Positions 4,149 through 6,240 of a stretch of 6,240 nt of DNA are shown here, piece by piece. A program made the translations under genes and the position numbers. The notes under the pieces were generated by a model. It was given only the letters and a program-made list of their open reading frames with translations. It made no database searches and had not been told where the DNA came from. Numbering within the stretch: position 1 is the first letter of the stretch; each line of letters opens with the position of its first letter. This DNA is from Candidatus Uhrbacteria bacterium. Its GTDB lineage: Bacteria; Patescibacteriota; Patescibacteriia; 2-12-FULL-60-25. The stretch is from NCBI GenBank assembly GCA_903828685.1, contig CAIKNB010000031.1:1-6240 (forward strand). The letters run 5' to 3'.

Positions 4149-4721
4149 ATGCACGTCATCCTGGTCCATGGCCTAGTCGGTTCTCCGGAGAATCATTGGT
4201 TCCCGTGGCTGCGCAAGGAGTTGGAAAAACGCGGTTACACGACTGAAGCCCTTAAGTTACCGCGGCCTGCGCTGCCGGCGCGCGAGGATTGGATCAAGAC
4301 TTTAGCCGCTGCGGTCAAGGATCCGGCTAATACCATCCTGATCGGACATTCTTTGGGTTGTCCCACCATCCTATATTTCTTGGAGCGCTATCAAGGTAAG
4401 GAAAAAATTCCGCAAGCGGTTTTGGTCGCGGGCTTCGGACGCAAATTCCTGAATCCGCAGGTTTCGCATCTCCAACAAAAGCTGCTGCACTGGCTGGAAG
4501 ACGATTTGGATTTTGCGCGCATCAAAAATAATTGCCGCAGCTTCACCTGCATCTGCTCCACCAATGATCCGTTAGTGCCGTACGAAGAAGCTGTGTGGCT
4601 GGCCAAACAGCTGGACGCGGAACTCGTGACCGAACGCAAGTTGCACTTCATGTCCGTGGCAGGCCAAGGCACCACGGAATTGCCCAGCGTAGTGCAAGCC
4701 ATTACCGGAGAAAAAATATGA
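4149..4721 (+). CDS. Alpha/beta hydrolase, RBBP9/YdeN-like serine hydrolase
   Basis: A 190-residue protein, the usual size of the compact RBBP9/YdeN family. It opens with the first strand and oxyanion region VILVHGLVGSPENHWFPWL (3-21). The nucleophile elbow is GHSLGC with Ser68. The acid is probably Asp140 in STNDPLVPYEEA and the base His166 in LHFMS, so the triad is complete. The family contains cytosolic serine hydrolases, mostly with undefined natural substrates, so the reaction cannot be named more exactly. No Shine-Dalgarno site is visible before the ATG, in contrast to the membrane protein gene just upstream. Its stop overlaps the start of the Nudix gene in ATGA (4718-4721), so the two are co-transcribed and probably translationally coupled. 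Confidence 0.88.
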   Translation: MHVILVHGLVGSPENHWFPWLRKELEKRGYTTEALKLPRPALPAREDWIKTLAAAVKDPANTILIGHSLGCPTILYFLERYQGKEKIPQAVLVAGFGRKFLNPQVSHLQQKLLHWLEDDLDFARIKNNCRSFTCICSTNDPLVPYEEAVWLAKQLDAELVTERKLHFMSVAGQGTTELPSVVQAITGEKI

Positions 4722-5167
4722 AACAAACCACGCTGTGTTATCCGATGAAAGACGGCCAAGTCCTGTTGGCCATGAAAAAGCGGGGTTTCGGCGCAGGGCA
4801 TTTGAATGGGCCGGGCGGCAAGCTGCAAGCAGGGGAGACGGCGGAACAAGCCTGCCGGCGCGAGGTTAAAGAGGAAGTCGGCGTGGAACTCCTGGGGTTG
4901 GAGAATCGTGGCACAATCGAATTCTGTTTTGTTGACCGGTCGGATTGGGATCAGTCATGCAGTATTTTTGTGGCTACAGGAATCAGCGGAGAGCCGGTCG
5001 AATCCGAAGAAATGAAACCCGAGTGGTTCACTATCGAGAATCTGCCATTCGATCTCATGTGGCCCGATGATCCGCATTGGCTGCCGGGTGTCTTAGCCGG
5101 CGGCAAAGTCAGCATGCGCTTTTATTTTGATGTGCAGGGGAAGCTGTTGAGCTTCGAAAAAATGTAA
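4718..5167 (+). CDS. Nudix hydrolase, MTH1-like 8-oxo-(d)NTP diphosphatase
   Basis: A 149-residue protein with a complete Nudix box, G34-x5-E40-x7-R48-E49-V50-x-E52-E53-x-G55-V56, which binds metal and cleaves the pyrophosphate bond. Around it are features of the MTH1 (NUDT1) subgroup: MKKRGFGAGHLNGPGGK before the box, with Asn30 where MTH1 has its base-contacting Asn, and EMKPEWF followed by MWPDD (114-118), matching the MTH1 Trp-Pro-Asp-Asp base pocket. Established MTH1-like enzymes remove oxidised purine nucleotides such as 8-oxo-dGTP and 2-OH-dATP. The substrate here is inferred. The start at 4718 overlaps the hydrolase stop, with CGGAG 9 nt upstream. A longer in-frame start at 4595 would only translate the hydrolase gene in the wrong frame. 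The TAA stop lies inside a palindromic repeat. Confidence 0.92.
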   Translation: MKQTTLCYPMKDGQVLLAMKKRGFGAGHLNGPGGKLQAGETAEQACRREVKEEVGVELLGLENRGTIEFCFVDRSDWDQSCSIFVATGISGEPVESEEMKPEWFTIENLPFDLMWPDDPHWLPGVLAGGKVSMRFYFDVQGKLLSFEKM

Positions 5168-5216
5168 GGGCACTCCTTGCGGGTGCCCGGGGTTGGCTCA
5201 AGGCCTTGCCCCTACA
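5163..5216. repeat. 54-bp palindromic extragenic repeat
   Basis: The ends TGTAAGGGCA (5163-5172) and TGCCCCTACA (5207-5216) are inverted with one mismatch. Inside are GGGCAC/GTGCCC and GGGG...CCCC stems. Elements with TGTAGGGGC ends are common dispersed palindromes in many bacterial genomes. The left end contains the stop codon of the Nudix gene. No T run follows, so it is a poor terminator. Confidence 0.65.
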
Positions 5217-5235
5217 AATCATCGCGCGCTTCGCG

Positions 5236-5241
5236 TATCAT
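5236..5241 (+). promoter_or_regulatory. Possible -10 box of the MBL-fold gene
   Basis: TATCAT ends 9 nt before the ATG at 5251, and no Shine-Dalgarno sequence lies between. At the expected distance upstream only a weak TACAAA (5213-5218) is seen as a -35. Confidence 0.35.
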
Positions 5242-5250
5242 GTTCCCCGT

Positions 5251-6069
5251 ATGGCACTGCAAGTCGTGGCCTTGGGCACAGGTATCAACGTGAATGGCGT
5301 TGATTATTGTCAGCATCGTTATCCGCCGAGTTTCCTGATCGACGTGGATGGTTTGTTGATACTGTTCGATTGCGGCGAAGGCACGCGTTTTCGTTTGCAG
5401 GCTGCAGGCTATGATTACGGTTTGGTTACGCACGTGGCCGTGTCGCATGCGCATCCGGACCACGCGGCGTTGCCGCAGTTTATCCAGGCCAAGCTCGGTC
5501 GCCTTCTTTGGGGTAAGCATGATCCGCGCACGACGCAACTTAAGATTTATTTGCCGCGCATTCTGGCACGCGATTTTCCGCAAGTCTGGAATTGGCACCA
5601 GCCCGAGAACGACGGTGGCTACTGGCAGGAATTCGCGCCCGAGATCATTGGCATGGATGATGGTTTTGAGCGCGAGTTGGCGCCGCGGGTGCTGCTCAAG
5701 GCATTTAGCGTGTATCACAGCTACGGCAAGCACCCGGCCATGGGCTTCAGGCTCGAGACGCCTTACGGCATCGTGGCTTACACCGGCGATTCTGGCGTCT
5801 GCGAGGGCGTGCGCGTGCTCGCGCAAAGCGCGGATCTGCTGATTTCGGATTGTCAGGTGCGTATCGGGCAGGAGTATACGGGCGGTTATGGGCATATGGG
5901 GCCGCGCCAGTGCGGCGACTTGGCGCTCAAGAGCGGCGTGAAGAGGCTGTGGCTCGTACATTATCCGGAGGTCGACGAACCCGAAGTCATCGAAGCCGAG
6001 GTGCGCGCTGCCGGATATTTCGGCGAAGTCAGGCTGGCGCAGGACGGGGAGCGGCTGGCGTTGAAATAG
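5251..6069 (+). CDS. Metallo-beta-lactamase-fold hydrolase, RNase Z/ElaC-like
   Basis: A 272-residue protein with the beta-lactamase-fold pattern: an N-terminal strand VVALGTG (5-11), LILFDCGEGTRFRLQ (36-50), the metal motif HxHxDH in SHAHPDH (H66, H68, D70, H71), further likely ligands H156 or H161 in VYHSYGKHPAMGFRLE, D180 in AYTGDSG, and a final His in GHMG (H215) or VHYPE (H237). The FDCGEGTR and GFRLE motifs resemble RNase Z and its arylsulfatase/phosphodiesterase-like relatives. The long exosite arm of RNase Z is not obvious, so tRNA 3' processing is possible but not shown. An encoded CCA on the tRNA here does not require RNase Z. The ATG at 5251 is preferred to a TTG at 5206, which lies in the palindromic repeat and adds residues the family lacks. 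Confidence 0.88.
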   Translation: MALQVVALGTGINVNGVDYCQHRYPPSFLIDVDGLLILFDCGEGTRFRLQAAGYDYGLVTHVAVSHAHPDHAALPQFIQAKLGRLLWGKHDPRTTQLKIYLPRILARDFPQVWNWHQPENDGGYWQEFAPEIIGMDDGFERELAPRVLLKAFSVYHSYGKHPAMGFRLETPYGIVAYTGDSGVCEGVRVLAQSADLLISDCQVRIGQEYTGGYGHMGPRQCGDLALKSGVKRLWLVHYPEVDEPEVIEAEVRAAGYFGEVRLAQDGERLALK

Positions 6070-6090
6070 CTATGAGCCGGCCGTCCGATT

Positions 6091-6099
6091 TGCTATACT
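6091..6099 (+). promoter_or_regulatory. Extended -10 promoter of the last gene
   Basis: TGC directly precedes TATACT (6094-6099), an extended -10 element. No good -35 is seen. The start codon at 6113 is 13 nt further on, leaving a leader of only a few nucleotides. Confidence 0.5.
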
Positions 6100-6112
6100 A
6101 ACCTACAAATAT

Positions 6113-6240
6113 ATGTTTACGCGCATTCTCATCGGAATAATCCTGGTGGCCATCGGCTTCATCATCGTCTGGAAGACGCGGAAGTTCATCGATGCCTTCG
6201 GCGCCATCGCCTGGGCAGATGCCCACCTGGGCGGCGGCGG
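6113..6240 (+). CDS. Small membrane protein, truncated by the window edge
   Basis: The first 42 codons of a gene that runs off the right end. The protein begins with a hydrophobic helix (about residues 4-19, ILIGIILVAIGFIIVW) followed by a basic KTRK and the segment FIDAFGAIAWADAHLGGGG. This matches, from memory, a family of short membrane proteins common in Patescibacteria, with a FG-x-I-x-WA-[DE] segment and a Gly-rich turn before a second helix. Function unknown. No Shine-Dalgarno sequence precedes the ATG. Confidence 0.7.
   Translation, partial: MFTRILIGIILVAIGFIIVWKTRKFIDAFGAIAWADAHLGGG

Noticed and set aside
4595..4717. N-terminal extension of the Nudix protein
   Set aside because: It would be the hydrolase gene read in another frame, and the Arg-rich sequence is not part of the family.
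5206..5250. Upstream TTG start for the MBL-fold protein
   Set aside because: It lies in the palindromic repeat and adds residues before the conserved first strand. The ATG at 5251 fits the family better.
5212..5961. 249-residue minus-strand ORF
   Set aside because: It is the antisense of the MBL-fold gene, whose metal-binding motifs are intact. The antisense translation has no domain.

Overview
The window looks like chromosomal DNA of a Patescibacteria (CPR) bacterium, most likely Parcubacteria-like. This is inferred from a TrmB-family regulator of the type common in that group, a small CPR-style membrane protein cut by the right edge, very compact genes, several genes with no Shine-Dalgarno sequence and a -10 box only about 10 nt from the start codon, and small palindromic repeats between genes. 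No marker gene fixes the lineage.

Layout. At the left is a TrmB-family transcriptional regulator (109-870, +), followed by a CTAG-rich hairpin. Next comes a short minus-strand unit (about 938-1131). It has a near-consensus promoter (TTGACA, 17 bp, TATATT), a rod-like fold and an intrinsic terminator, and is best read as a small RNA of about 190 nt. An AT-rich divergent promoter region (about 1130-1330) separates it from the most unusual part of the window: about 1.4 kb on the plus strand (about 1321-2737) with a promoter at one end and an intrinsic terminator at the other. This stretch has no convincing long gene but many stable hairpins, some needing G-U pairs that work only on the plus strand. 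It also holds two identical 39-nt hairpin repeats that bracket a small ORF (1955-2296). I read it as a candidate large structured non-coding RNA, possibly with an embedded small protein, and could not match it to any RNA family I can recognise by eye.

To the right, a minus-strand MqsA/YgiT-like zinc-finger and helix-turn-helix protein (2795-3205) converges on that RNA and has its own terminator. Its promoter lies back to back with a plausible promoter for tRNA-Val(UAC) (3403-3479), and a perfect 7-bp inverted repeat spans both -35 boxes. The tRNA is preceded by a 15-bp duplication of its own 5' end around a GC-rich palindrome. Then come a monocistronic membrane protein of unknown function (3586-4059), an alpha/beta hydrolase (RBBP9/YdeN type) overlapping an MTH1-like Nudix hydrolase by 4 bp, a 54-bp palindromic repeat that supplies the Nudix stop codon, an RNase Z/ElaC-like metallo-beta-lactamase-fold hydrolase, and the start of a small membrane protein.

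How they fit together. The hydrolase-Nudix pair is the only clear operon. The Nudix enzyme is a nucleotide-pool sanitiser. The MqsA-like protein may control its own promoter and perhaps the tRNA promoter through the shared inverted repeat. The divergent small RNA and 1.4-kb RNA share one promoter region and may be co-regulated. These regulatory links are inference.
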